Assembly: GCA_030688735.1 (NCBI GenBank)
Contig: JAUYJC010000602.1
Span: 1-62,547 of the forward strand
DNA: 62,547 bases
From: Deltaproteobacteria bacterium
Lineage (GTDB): Bacteria; Desulfobacterota; Binatia; UBA9968
Direction of reading: 5' to 3'
In this document: piece by piece, positions 9,563-20,470 of the stretch
Numbering within the stretch: the stretch's first letter is position 1
How the letters are laid out: each line of letters starts with the position of its first letter
Notes under the pieces: generated by a model
Databases searched by the model: none
Seen by the model: the letters and a program-made list of their open reading frames with translations, nothing else
Told to the model about the DNA's origin: nothing
Position numbers and translations under genes: made by a program

Positions 9563-10267
9563 TCATCGATTTTTCGTCTGCGCTTCGTCGAGAATGCGCT
9601 CGGCCCGGCTGATGTTGAACACGCCGCAGATGCAAAAGCGCGCCATCGTGCGCGTGACTTCCGCCGGGCTGCGGCGATTCTCCTTGACCCACTCGATCAT
9701 CTTCTTGACAAAATTTGCCGAAAGCATGCCGTGGCCGCACATGGTCGAAAGCTCGAGCACGGTGGCGTCGGGTAATTTGTCCACGCGCCCGCAAAAGCCC
9801 AGGGAATACTCGACGCTGTGGCGGGTGACGCCTGTCTCCCGGCAGCAACGCGCCGCCTCTGCCATCGGCGCGCTGATGTTCACCGATACTCCGAGATTCG
9901 CGGCCCGGACGTCATCGACGAACGCTTTCATATCTTCGTAACTCTCGAAGACCGCCGCCACCGTCGTGTGGCCCTCGATACCGGCGATCACTTCCTCGGG
10001 ATTGGCAAGCTGCTCGCGCTTCCAGTGGGCTGTTGGGTTCAAATCCTGCCGCGGGCGCAGCGTACCGCCCTTGGTGGCGTCGCCGATGTTCACCGGATTG
10101 TGCTTCAGCGCCAGACGCAAGAACGCGCGATACTTCGTGATCAGGTCGTCATCATTGACGCCGCGGCTCGCCATGGCGAAAACGATAAAGTCATCGTTGA
10201 CCGGCTCGGGATTGGGCAGCCGTTCGTGGGCGTAATGCTCGCTATAGCGGTGCAGCGTGTTGGTCAT
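9563..10267 (-). CDS. Conserved-looking Cys-rich protein of unknown function
   Basis: 234 aa; AARCCRETGVTRHSVEYSLGFCGR, LSTMCGHGMLSANFVKKMI, ARFCICGVFN; clustered with a ferredoxin-domain gene. Confidence 0.8.
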   Translation of the reverse strand: MTNTLHRYSEHYAHERLPNPEPVNDDFIVFAMASRGVNDDDLITKYRAFLRLALKHNPVNIGDATKGGTLRPRQDLNPTAHWKREQLANPEEVIAGIEGHTTVAAVFESYEDMKAFVDDVRAANLGVSVNISAPMAEAARCCRETGVTRHSVEYSLGFCGRVDKLPDATVLELSTMCGHGMLSANFVKKMIEWVKENRRSPAEVTRTMARFCICGVFNISRAERILDEAQTKNR

Positions 10268-10272
10268 TTTCG

Positions 10273-11082
10273 CTAGGCTTGCGCGACCGTACGCGCTCCC
10301 AATCCCAGGTTGGTTTTTCCGCGATACGCGGGATAACCCTCTCGCTCCAAGATCTCCCCGAGCGGCTCCTCGCCGACACCATTGCAGCGGGTCGAAACAC
10401 CGATGCTGATCACCGTTCCCACTTCGCGGGAAAGCTCCTTGATTCTTTTCAAAACCACCGGCACCATTTCGAGTTTGGTCTTGATCTCGACGATCGCTGA
10501 AAGAATTTTCTCGTTAAGGATATCCGGTCGAATAAGACCGCGGGTAGAATCGCTCATGAGCGAGGTGACCGGATTGTTGCTTTCGAACTCGACGCCCAAT
10601 GCAGCCAAGGCTTGGGTGACGCGCTCGATGTCGCGAAAGCGCGCGCCGATTCCCGGCCTACCGAATTCTACAACGAAGCCCGCCTCGCCTTCTTTCACCC
10701 GGTCGGTGACGTCGTTGGTCTTCACCTCGGCGGTGCCGCGCCCGTGGATACCTGTGGACTCATGCGGCACCTGCGGGTCGGAGAAGGCGCGTCGGACAAG
10801 CCGAGGCCAACTCAATTCTTCCGGAACGATCGCATCCGTGGGACAGATGTCGGGCTCGGGATCGAAGCGGAAGCGAAAAAAATTGGCCGCCTTGCGGATC
10901 GCCCGCACGAATGTGGGATTCAAGTGCTCCTTCGACATGCCGCGGTAGCAGGTAAAACACTCCACGCATTCCTCGGCGTTGATGCGCGCGCGGTTGCTCG
11001 CCGGATCGATGTAGATCGCGCCCATCGGGCAGACCGGCAAACAATTGCCGCAGGCGACGCACTTGCCTGGGTCGATTTTCAC
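10273..11082 (-). CDS. 4Fe-4S ferredoxin-domain protein with a C-terminal domain of unknown function
   Basis: CVACGNCLPVCPMGAIYIDP and CVECFTCYRGMS cysteine motifs at the N-terminus; ~190-aa C-terminal region not recognised. Confidence 0.85.
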   Translation of the reverse strand: MKIDPGKCVACGNCLPVCPMGAIYIDPASNRARINAEECVECFTCYRGMSKEHLNPTFVRAIRKAANFFRFRFDPEPDICPTDAIVPEELSWPRLVRRAFSDPQVPHESTGIHGRGTAEVKTNDVTDRVKEGEAGFVVEFGRPGIGARFRDIERVTQALAALGVEFESNNPVTSLMSDSTRGLIRPDILNEKILSAIVEIKTKLEMVPVVLKRIKELSREVGTVISIGVSTRCNGVGEEPLGEILEREGYPAYRGKTNLGLGARTVAQA

Positions 11083-12281
11083 CTGCCTTGCCCCAACCCG
11101 CCCGGCGCCGTCTGCAATAGATAAGTCTCGGCGGCCGCCAAGCCGGCGCCCAGGGGCACCGCGACGCCGAAACTCGTCAACGTCATTTCAACGCCGGCGA
11201 GCGCGCCGAGCAGCTCGAGCTCGTTCAAGCTCCCCAGGTGGCCGATGCGGAAAATTTTCCCCTTCACCGCGCCGAGTCCGGGACCCAGGGGAAGCTCCAG
11301 AGTTTTCTGGGCGTGGGCGAGATAGGCGTCGGAGTCAACACCCTCAGGCATGCAGACCGCGGTCAAGGTGTTCGACGATTCTTTGATGTTTCTCGCCAGC
11401 ACCTTTAGCCCCATCGCCGTAACCGCGCGGCGGCAGCTCTCCGCCAGGCGGGCGTGACGCGCAAAAACATTGGGCAACCCCTCTTCTTCCAGCATCGCCA
11501 GGCTCTCCTTGAGTCCGAATATCAGCGCGGTGGCCGGGGTATAGGGAAATTCGCCGCGGGCGTTGCGTTCGAAGATCGGCGCCCAGTCCCAAAAATAGCG
11601 CCCGCATCTCGCTGACCGGTTTGCTTCGCGCGCCTTTGGGCTGACCGCCAGGATCGCCATTCCCGGAGGCAGCATGAGTCCTTTCTGAGGACCCGTGAGC
11701 GCGACATCGACCCGCCACTCGTCGAAACGAAAATCAGTACATGCCAGGGAGCTGACGACGTCGACGAAGAGGAGCGCGGGATGATCCGCGCGATCCATCG
11801 CGCGGCGAATCGCGCCGATATCGGTGACGACCCCGGTGGAAGTCTCGCAGTGGAGCACCAACACGGCCCGGAGCCGGCGATCTTTGTCTGCGCGCAGCCG
11901 TTCTTCGAGCTGTTCGGCTGAAACAGCGGCTCCATAGGGAACTTCGAGCCGCTCGACTTCGATCCCATGGGCGCTGGCGGTGTCGCAAAAGCGCGCGCTG
12001 AAATTGCCATTGACACAGCCCAGCACCCGGTCGCCCGGCGAAAGTGTATTGACCACGCAGGATTCCCAGGCGCCCGTGCCGGAGCCTGGGTTCAGGACGA
12101 TGTCACCACTCGAGGTTTGAAAGACTTTTTTAAGACCTTCCAAGACTCCTTTGAGCAGGTCGGCGAACTGCGGCCCGCGATGATCGATGAGGGGTTGCGA
12201 CATCGCCCGCACAACCCTGTCGGGAACCAGCGTCGGACCCGGAATCTGCAGAAAAGGACGGCCAGGCATAGGATGGCGCAC
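11079..12281 (-). CDS. Class V aminotransferase (serine-pyruvate/alanine-glyoxylate type)
   Basis: PGPTLVPDRVVRAMSQPLIDHRGPQFADLL; DVALTGPQKGLMLPPGMAILAVSPKA PLP-Lys region; overlaps the ferredoxin gene by 4 nt. Confidence 0.9.
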   Translation of the reverse strand: MRHPMPGRPFLQIPGPTLVPDRVVRAMSQPLIDHRGPQFADLLKGVLEGLKKVFQTSSGDIVLNPGSGTGAWESCVVNTLSPGDRVLGCVNGNFSARFCDTASAHGIEVERLEVPYGAAVSAEQLEERLRADKDRRLRAVLVLHCETSTGVVTDIGAIRRAMDRADHPALLFVDVVSSLACTDFRFDEWRVDVALTGPQKGLMLPPGMAILAVSPKAREANRSARCGRYFWDWAPIFERNARGEFPYTPATALIFGLKESLAMLEEEGLPNVFARHARLAESCRRAVTAMGLKVLARNIKESSNTLTAVCMPEGVDSDAYLAHAQKTLELPLGPGLGAVKGKIFRIGHLGSLNELELLGALAGVEMTLTSFGVAVPLGAGLAAAETYLLQTAPGGLGQGR

Positions 12282-12328
12282 GCTAACTAATATTCACCTA
12301 CCATGTCAAGCGGGGGGTTCCGTTCCGA

Positions 12329-12394
12329 AGATAGAGGATGGAAGATCGAGGATCGAAGAATTCTCTCCTCCATCATCGATCCTCTATCCTCGAG
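12329..12394. repeat. GATCGAGGAT-type reiterated palindrome immediately 3' of lipA
   Basis: agatagaggatggaagatcgaggatcgaagaa/ttctctcctccatcatcgatcctctatcctcgag. Confidence 0.8.
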
Positions 12395-12395
12395 C

Positions 12396-13244
12396 CTAAC
12401 TGACATGGCTCCAGGCGTGGTAGGAGCTACGCACCAGCGGCCCGGACTCGACATGGCGGAAGCCGAGCTTCTCACCCGCGGTCTTGAATGCCTTGAATTC
12501 TTCGGGGCCCAGGTAACGCTCGACCCGCAACTGACGATTCGACGGTTGGAGATACTGTCCGATGGTGACGATGTCGACTTCATGCTCGCGCAAATCACGC
12601 AGGGTCGTCATCACTTCATCGCCGGTCTCGCCGACCCCGACCATGAATCCCGACTTGGTGAGCATGTCGCCGCGCATTTTCTTCGCTTCTCTTAGAATAC
12701 CCAGCGAGCCTTCGTAAGTGTGACCCGGCCTGACTTTGCCGTAGAGGCGCGGCACGGTTTCGATGTTGTGGTTGAGGATTTCGATTCCCGAATTGACGAT
12801 GGTTTTCAGCGCAGTCAGGTTGCCTGCGAAATCCGGGATTAGTAATTCGACGCGAATGCCGGGATTCAGGTTCTTGATCCAGAAGACCGTCTTGGCGAAA
12901 TGGCCCGCCCCGCCGTCGGGGAGATCGTCGCGGTTGACCGAAGTGACGACGATATGATCCAGGCCGAGATCCTTTACGACCACGGCTACGTTGCGCGGCT
13001 CTTCCGGGTCGAGGGCCAGCGGCTTTCCCTTGTCGATGGTGCAAAAGCGGCAGCCGCGCGTGCAGGTATCGCCGAGGATCAAAAACGTCGCCGTCTTGTT
13101 GCCCCAGCACTCGCCGATATTCGGACAGCGTGCCTCTTCGCAAACCGTGTGCAGGTTTTTTTCCCGCAGGATACGCTTGAGACGAAGATAGTTTGCATCT
13201 CCGGGAGCTTTGACTTTGATCCAGTCGGGGTGTCGGCGGGGCAT
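12396..13244 (-). CDS. lipA: Lipoyl synthase (radical SAM)
   Basis: VCEEARCPNIGECWGNKTATFLILGDTCTRGCRFCTI, VTSVNRDDLPDGGAGHFA. Confidence 0.98.
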   Translation of the reverse strand: MPRRHPDWIKVKAPGDANYLRLKRILREKNLHTVCEEARCPNIGECWGNKTATFLILGDTCTRGCRFCTIDKGKPLALDPEEPRNVAVVVKDLGLDHIVVTSVNRDDLPDGGAGHFAKTVFWIKNLNPGIRVELLIPDFAGNLTALKTIVNSGIEILNHNIETVPRLYGKVRPGHTYEGSLGILREAKKMRGDMLTKSGFMVGVGETGDEVMTTLRDLREHEVDIVTIGQYLQPSNRQLRVERYLGPEEFKAFKTAGEKLGFRHVESGPLVRSSYHAWSHVS

Positions 13245-13250
13245 GGCTAT

Positions 13251-13964
13251 TCAAGCAGGCCGAGGATCGATGATCGAAGATTGAGGATCGCGATCTTCCA
13301 TCCTCGATCCTCCATTCTCGGCGATGCCGCCTTCCTTGAGGTCTGAATAACCGAACAGTTCAGCGAAGTGATGGAGAAATCTCCCCTTAACACGCTCTGC
13401 GCTTTGCTCTTTGCCCAATTCCCGCGCCATCGACGTTACCTCGGCCCACGCTAGCCCGCACGGGACGATTCGATCGAAGTAGCTGAGATCGGTGTTCACG
13501 TTGAGCGCCAGGCCGTGATAAGTGATGCACCGGCGCACCGCGACGCCGATGGCGGTGATCTTCCGATCACCGATCCAAATCCCGGTAAACGGCGGCCGGC
13601 GGGCAGCTTCGAGAGCGAAATCTCCAAGCGTGCGAATCGCGCTCATTTCCAGATTCCGCAGATACCGATGCACGTCCTTGCGCAGCTTAGAGCGTAAATC
13701 AATGATCGGATAGATAACCAACTGACCCGGACCGTGATAAGTCACGTCACCGCCCCGGCTCGTCCGGTAAACCGGAACTTCCTCTGGAGCGAGAACATTG
13801 GACTCATTACCACCGCGTCCGAGGGTGCAAACATGGGGATGTTCCACGAAGAGTAGGATGTCGGGTGATGGCTCGCGCTGCTTGAGTTCGACGAGCCTCT
13901 CTTGCAGCGCCAGTGCGGCAAGATAGTCCATTCTCCCGAGATCTTTGTAAAGTAGCGTAGTCAT
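13251..13964 (-). CDS. lipB: Octanoyltransferase
   Basis: FVEHPHVCTLGRGG, YRTSRGGDVTYHGPGQLVIYPIIDLR, TGIWIGDRKITAIGVAVRRCITYHGLALNVNTDL. Confidence 0.97.
   Translation of the reverse strand: MTTLLYKDLGRMDYLAALALQERLVELKQREPSPDILLFVEHPHVCTLGRGGNESNVLAPEEVPVYRTSRGGDVTYHGPGQLVIYPIIDLRSKLRKDVHRYLRNLEMSAIRTLGDFALEAARRPPFTGIWIGDRKITAIGVAVRRCITYHGLALNVNTDLSYFDRIVPCGLAWAEVTSMARELGKEQSAERVKGRFLHHFAELFGYSDLKEGGIAENGGSRMEDRDPQSSIIDPRPA
13261..13320. repeat. GATCGAGGAT-type 60-bp palindrome inside the 3' end of lipB
   Basis: cgaggatcgatgatcgaagattgaggatcg/cgatcttccatcctcgatcctccattctcg; 24 of 30 positions pair, no loop. Confidence 0.82.
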
Positions 13965-14092
13965 CGAACACCGACCGTTCATTTTTATCCTCCCTGTCCG
14001 ATGGTTTCAAGTAAGCGCCCCGGATCACAGTTTGACAGCGCCGAGCAGCGACCGCTACATTTGGCCAAGAACGCTTAGGAGAATTGGCTCCC

Positions 14093-15629
14093 ATGTCCCA
14101 ACCTCAAGTTAATCCCCCCTGGTTCGTCCGCAAAGACCTCGACGGCTTTTTCGGCCTGATGATCGATAACTTGATCCAGCTCATTCTGATCGTCAGTCTG
14201 TGCCGCGAGCTGATTCATTTGCCGGACAGCTACATCTTCGGCAAGATTCTGCCCGGAGCGGCGGTTTCCATCCTCGTGGGCAATTTCTTCTACGCCTGGC
14301 AGGCGCGCCGGCTCGCGCGCGAGACCGGCCGGGAAGACGTCACCGCGCTGCCCTACGGCATCAACACGGTAAGCCTGTTTGCCTTCGTTTTTTTCATCAT
14401 GCTGCCGATCGTCCAGGAGACCAAAGACCCCGTGTGGGCCTGGAAGGTCGGGCTGGTCGCCTGTTTTTTAAGTGGCGTCATCGAGATCATCGGCGCTTTC
14501 ATCGCAGAGACTGTGCGCCGGGTGACGCCGCGCGCCGCGTTGCTTTCCGCGTTGGCAGGGATTGCCATTACTTTTATTTCCATGGACTTCACTTTCAAGA
14601 TTTTCGCCCAACCGCTGGTGGCGCTGGCACCGATGGCTTTGATCTTCGTCGCCTGCTTCTCCCATCAAAGACTCCCGTTGGGACTGCCCGGCGGCATGGT
14701 CGCGATCGCGATTGGAACCGGCTTGGGCTGGATTCTAGGAACGATGAACGGGAAGGCATTAAATATGAGCGTCGTACTGGCGCCGCCGGTTTTCGCCGGA
14801 GTTTCGCTCTGGGAAGCGTTGACCCATCCCGCATTCTTGAATTATTTCTCGGTGATTTTTCCGATGGGAATTTTCAACGTCGTTGGATCGCTGCAAAACA
14901 TTGAGAGCGCGGAAGCCGCAGGCGACCGATACCGGACCTTTCCTTCGCTCATGGCCAACGGGATCGGCTCGGTGGTCGCGGCGCTTTTCGGCAGCGTCTT
15001 TCCCACGACCATTTTACATCGGCCACCCAGGTTGGAAGCGCCTCGGCGCGCGCTCGGGCTACTCCGCGCTGAACGGAATATTCATCAGTTTTCTTTGCCT
15101 CACAGGGACGATCCAAGCAGTGCTCGGGTTGATTCCTTTAGAGGCGGGAATCGGCATTCTCCTGTATATCGGCATCATCATCGTCGCGCAGGCGTTTCAG
15201 GAGACGCCCAAGGAGCATGCGCCGGCGGTGGCGTTAGGCATCGTTCCCGCGTTGGCAGCATGGGGACTCCTGATGGTTGAAACTGGAGTGAGAGCCGCGG
15301 GAAAATCATTGGCAGGCGTCGGCCCGGCGCCTTTTGCCCAGAGTCTGGCGCTTCACGGCATGATCTCGCTGGAGCGCGGCTTTATTTTTACCTCGATGAT
15401 TCTCGCCGCCATCGGCGTCGCGCTAATCGAGCGGCAGTTCTCCAAGGCCGCAGCTTGGGCGGTTGCTGCAGCGCTGCTCTCGGCGAGCGGCATCATTCAC
15501 GCCTACGATCTCACGCCCGGCGGCATCACGAGCCGTTTCGGCCTGATGGCGGCGCCGGAATTCTTTATCGCTTATTTATTGTTGGCGGCGCTTTTCTTCG
15601 CTGTGGGGTTGCTCGCGAAAAAACCCTGA
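14093..15629 (+). pseudogene. NCS2-like (xanthine/uracil permease-type) permease interrupted by one frameshift
   Basis: ORFs 14084..15280 and 14883..15629 give one continuous permease if one T is removed from tttt at 15012-15015 ([24 protein letters not shown]). Confidence 0.8.
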
Positions 15630-15766
15630 ACCGGACAACCCGCAACCGGAATCAGTTTGCGGCCGGAACTTTCCGCCTGAAGGCAAGTTTCTGCTTCGAG
15701 TCGTTGATTTGAAGTTCCAAGTGCCAACCCGAGACGCGAGACTCCAGACCCGGGACTCCTGAGCCC

Positions 15767-16393
15767 TCACAGGGGCGAGTCCGCCGGCGGTGGATATTCT
15801 CGGCTGTTGACATGGGTGACGCTCCAAGCATTTGCGCCGTTGCGCTGGAGCCGGGTGATGCCGCAGGGGTCGAGATGAAAAGATCGATAGTTGTTCAAAT
15901 GGGTTCCGGTGACCCGACAGACAATGCCGAGGATCGGGAAGTTATGGCTCACGACCACGATGGACTCCGCGGCGACATGTCGCTCGGCGATCCGAGCAAC
16001 TCCCTCCCAAGCGCGCTCGGCTACGTCGGTCAATTTCTCTCCTCCCGGGACTTGAATCTCCGCAGGCTCGGTTCGCCAACGCGCTAGGAACTCCGAGTAG
16101 CTCTGTTTAATTTCATTGAACGTCAGTCCTTCCAAGGCGCCGTGATTCAGTTCGCGAATGTTTTCTTCGATCAGCACGGGCAAGTTGTGCGGTTGGCTGA
16201 TCAGGTCGGCGGTTTGGCGCGCCCGTCGAAGATCGCTGGAGTAAATCGCCTGGATGCTCTCGCTGCTCAGCAGCGCCGCGATCTGTTCGGCTTGCCGGAC
16301 CCCGACCTCGCTAAGCTCCCGATCGGTGACGCCTTGACAGCGGCCTTGGAGGTTCCAATCGGTTGCCCCGTGGCGCACCAAAACAATCTGCAC
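15767..16393 (-). CDS. Histidine phosphatase family protein (phosphoglycerate mutase-like)
   Basis: MQIVLVRHGATDWNLQGRCQGVTDRELSEVGVRQAEQIA; VVVSHNFPI. Confidence 0.93.
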   Translation of the reverse strand: MQIVLVRHGATDWNLQGRCQGVTDRELSEVGVRQAEQIAALLSSESIQAIYSSDLRRARQTADLISQPHNLPVLIEENIRELNHGALEGLTFNEIKQSYSEFLARWRTEPAEIQVPGGEKLTDVAERAWEGVARIAERHVAAESIVVVSHNFPILGIVCRVTGTHLNNYRSFHLDPCGITRLQRNGANAWSVTHVNSREYPPPADSPL

Positions 16394-16419
16394 GGTATTT
16401 TATCCCCAAGAATCGACGC

Positions 16420-18324
16420 TCAGTCCTGCTCCAATGCCCCGGTGTGGATTTGAATCTTGGCTTTATTCTTCAGCCCTTCGATGAATTTCTGCAGGACTTG
16501 CTGGCGTGTCTCGGCCAGGGCTTGTTTTGTTAACTCCTCTTTCTCGCTCTCGAAGCGCTCCATGTCCGCTCCCTGACTGCCTTTAAAAGCCAGGATATAA
16601 ACGACATCTTTCTGAGTGAAAACCTTGTCGGCGATCGGTTTTTCCGCCGACAGGATAACGCCCGGCCTCAGCTCCGGCAGCTCGCCGATCTTCGGCAGTT
16701 GCGGCGCGTTGCGCAGAAACCAGCCGGTCTCTTCGACTTTGAGGCCGTTCTGCGCTGCCAGTTTCGCGATGTCCTTTTCCTTTTTCAGTTGATCCAACAA
16801 GCCGTTCCCCTTTTGGACAACGATTTCGTAGGCCTTAGATTCCTTCAAGCCCTTCTCGATGTTCGGCCGGACAGTCTCAAGCGGGGGAACGGCGGGCTCT
16901 TTGCGCTGTTTGATTTTCAATAGGTAGTACGCGTTATTTCCCTCAACGACGGGACTAACGTCCTTGGGACCCAGGGCGAAGGCGTTCTTGTAAAATTCTT
17001 GGTTCTGGCCGATCTCTGGGAGCACTTCACCGCTTGAAAACCAAGCTGTGACACTGACCGCGACGCCGCCCTCTTGGGCTATTTTAGCCAAGTCGTTTCC
17101 GGAAAGCATTTTTTCGCGGTCGCGATCGGCGATCTTGGCGGCTTCGCGCTTCCCTTTATCCGCTTTAAGGCTACGGGTGATTTCCGGCGTGAGATCTTTG
17201 AGCGTCGCGGTTTTTTCTTCCCGGCTGTCTTCAACCTTGACGACCTGAAGCCTCCCCGGGGTTTCGATCACGTCGCTAACTTCGCCTTTGGCCATATTGA
17301 ATACCTTGGCAAGCTGCGGCGGCAACTGGCCCTGCGCCGCCCAACCCAGATCCCCCCCTTTAGCGGCAGATGCATCGTCAGAAAATTGCTTGGCCAACTG
17401 GGCGAAGTCCTTCCCGCCGCGCGCTTCCGCAACCACCCGATTGGCACGGGCCCGGGCGTCCTCTTGTTGCTTGGCATCGGCGCCGGGCGGGACGCCGATC
17501 GAGACATAGCGCAATTTTAGCTCTTTGGGTTTACGAAACTTGGAGTCGCGGTTGGCCTGGTAGTAATCTTCAATCTCTTTCTCGCTGACTTGCGCGCCGG
17601 CAGCGAATCGATCAAAAGGATACGAGAGATATTCGACCTGGAGCTTGAGCGGCTCCTTGAGCATTTCCTTGTTGCCGTCGTAGAATTTTTTAATGTCGTC
17701 CTCGGACAGTTTCACTTCGGCGATCGCATCGCTGACCGGCAAGCGAACATATTGCAAATTGATTTTCTCGCGCTCCAAACGATAGCGCTCGCGCACCTCG
17801 GCGTCGGTGATCCGGGTTGAATCGAGAATCACGCCATAGAGATGTTGGATCGTCAGCTGCTCGCGTTGCTCCTCCTCGAATTCTCCGGGATTCAGCCGGT
17901 TCGCCCGCAGCAATTGCAGATAGCGCTCTTTGTTGAAACGGCCGGCCACCTGAAATTCGCGAACCTGGCCGATCGCTGCCATCAGCTCGTCGTCACCGGC
18001 CGTCAGTCCGAGCGCCTGCGCTTCCTGGCGCAGGAGCCGCTTCTGAATCAGCTCTTCGAGTAAGGTATTCTTGAGATTCAAGCTCTTGAGCATTTCGGGA
18101 GTCAACGATCCTTTTAGCAATTCCCGGTAACGTTCCAAAGTTTTCTGATATTGAGCCGAAAATTCGCGCTGGCTGATCGCATCGCCATTGACCTCGGCGA
18201 CGTTCGGCGCGCCTTGGTCCTGATATTTGCTGCCACCGTAGAAGGCGATGAACACGACGATGATGACCCCCAAAAGAAAAGTGATGATCCAGGACCTTTT
18301 TCGTTTTCGTAAGAAATCCAGCAT
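16420..18324 (-). CDS. Membrane-anchored SurA/PpiD-like peptidylprolyl isomerase
   Basis: MLDFLRKRKRSWIITFLLGVIIVVFIAFYGGSKY anchor; ARANRVVAEARGGKDFAQLAKQFSDDASAAKGGDLGW parvulin-type motif. Confidence 0.93.
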   Translation of the reverse strand: MLDFLRKRKRSWIITFLLGVIIVVFIAFYGGSKYQDQGAPNVAEVNGDAISQREFSAQYQKTLERYRELLKGSLTPEMLKSLNLKNTLLEELIQKRLLRQEAQALGLTAGDDELMAAIGQVREFQVAGRFNKERYLQLLRANRLNPGEFEEEQREQLTIQHLYGVILDSTRITDAEVRERYRLEREKINLQYVRLPVSDAIAEVKLSEDDIKKFYDGNKEMLKEPLKLQVEYLSYPFDRFAAGAQVSEKEIEDYYQANRDSKFRKPKELKLRYVSIGVPPGADAKQQEDARARANRVVAEARGGKDFAQLAKQFSDDASAAKGGDLGWAAQGQLPPQLAKVFNMAKGEVSDVIETPGRLQVVKVEDSREEKTATLKDLTPEITRSLKADKGKREAAKIADRDREKMLSGNDLAKIAQEGGVAVSVTAWFSSGEVLPEIGQNQEFYKNAFALGPKDVSPVVEGNNAYYLLKIKQRKEPAVPPLETVRPNIEKGLKESKAYEIVVQKGNGLLDQLKKEKDIAKLAAQNGLKVEETGWFLRNAPQLPKIGELPELRPGVILSAEKPIADKVFTQKDVVYILAFKGSQGADMERFESEKEELTKQALAETRQQVLQKFIEGLKNKAKIQIHTGALEQD

Positions 18325-18378
18325 TGCGGATGAGACCTTTCGCGCCAGCCTATTTTGAAAAGTACCGTGTTATGATAA

Positions 18379-19557
<1,179 letters not shown>

Positions 19558-19605
19558 GCCGAAGCGATCATAGCTCCCTGCCCGCCGCAGGCGACCGACG
19601 CTTTC

Positions 19606-20466
19606 ATGCTCGCTTTTCTTCGCAAGAACCAAATTGTACTCAGCTCATGCGCCTGTCTGCTGCTTTCACTTTACATCCTAAATGCCCACGCGCGCGGGCA
19701 ACTTAAGAACGACCCCATCGGACCGATCTTGCTTTGGCTGCTGCGCCCGATGCAGTTGGGCACCCATGCCGTCACCGGTTGGTTTAGCGACATACAGAAA
19801 GAGTTCGGCACGCTGTCCGGATTCAAAGCGGAAAATGAACGGCTGCGAACCCGGGTTCAAAAGTTGGAGACCGAAAGAAACAAACTCCTGGAAGCCGAGG
19901 CCACCAATCACCGCCTGCAGCAACTCTTGGACTTTCGAGCGCAATTGCCGCCCGGTTCCGTGACCGCGACGATCATCGCCAACAGCGCCAGCACCTGGTT
20001 TCAAAGTTGCCTGCTGAATAAAGGCAGCTCCGACGGCGTACGCAAAGGCATGGCGGCGGTCACGCCTCTCGGTGTCGTCGGCCAGGTGATCAGTACGGCG
20101 GCGCGCAGCGCCAAGGTCCTGTTGATTACCGACCCCAACAGCGGCGTGGATGTGCTGGTTCAGCGCACCCGAGCGCGCGGCATCGTTTCAGGCTCGCTGG
20201 AACAGAAAACCATCATGAAATACGTCAAGCGCAGCGAAGATATTCAGGTCGGAGACCGGCTCATCACGACCGGCCTGGACGGTGTTTTCCCCAAAGGACT
20301 GATGGTCGGCACGGTGACCAAGGTACAAAAACAAAACCTCGGACTTTTCCAATATATCGAGCTGACACCGGCGGTGTCTCTATCCCAGACCGAGGAGGTT
20401 TTGGTCGTCAAGGTCGAAACCAACCAGACGAAAAACGAGGGCTCACCGGCCAACAAGATCCGATAG
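19606..20466 (+). CDS. mreC: Rod shape-determining protein MreC
   Basis: N-terminal TM, coiled coil, VIANSASTWFQSCLLNKGSSDGVRKGMAAVTPLGVVGQV; position after mreB. Confidence 0.95.
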   Translation: MLAFLRKNQIVLSSCACLLLSLYILNAHARGQLKNDPIGPILLWLLRPMQLGTHAVTGWFSDIQKEFGTLSGFKAENERLRTRVQKLETERNKLLEAEATNHRLQQLLDFRAQLPPGSVTATIIANSASTWFQSCLLNKGSSDGVRKGMAAVTPLGVVGQVISTAARSAKVLLITDPNSGVDVLVQRTRARGIVSGSLEQKTIMKYVKRSEDIQVGDRLITTGLDGVFPKGLMVGTVTKVQKQNLGLFQYIELTPAVSLSQTEEVLVVKVETNQTKNEGSPANKIR

Positions 20467-20470
20467 TTGA

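Noticed and set aside
9447-9848. N-terminal extension of the DctP ORF (8469..9848)
   Set aside because: The extension overlaps the repeat and upstream gene and lacks the signal peptide, which begins at 9446.
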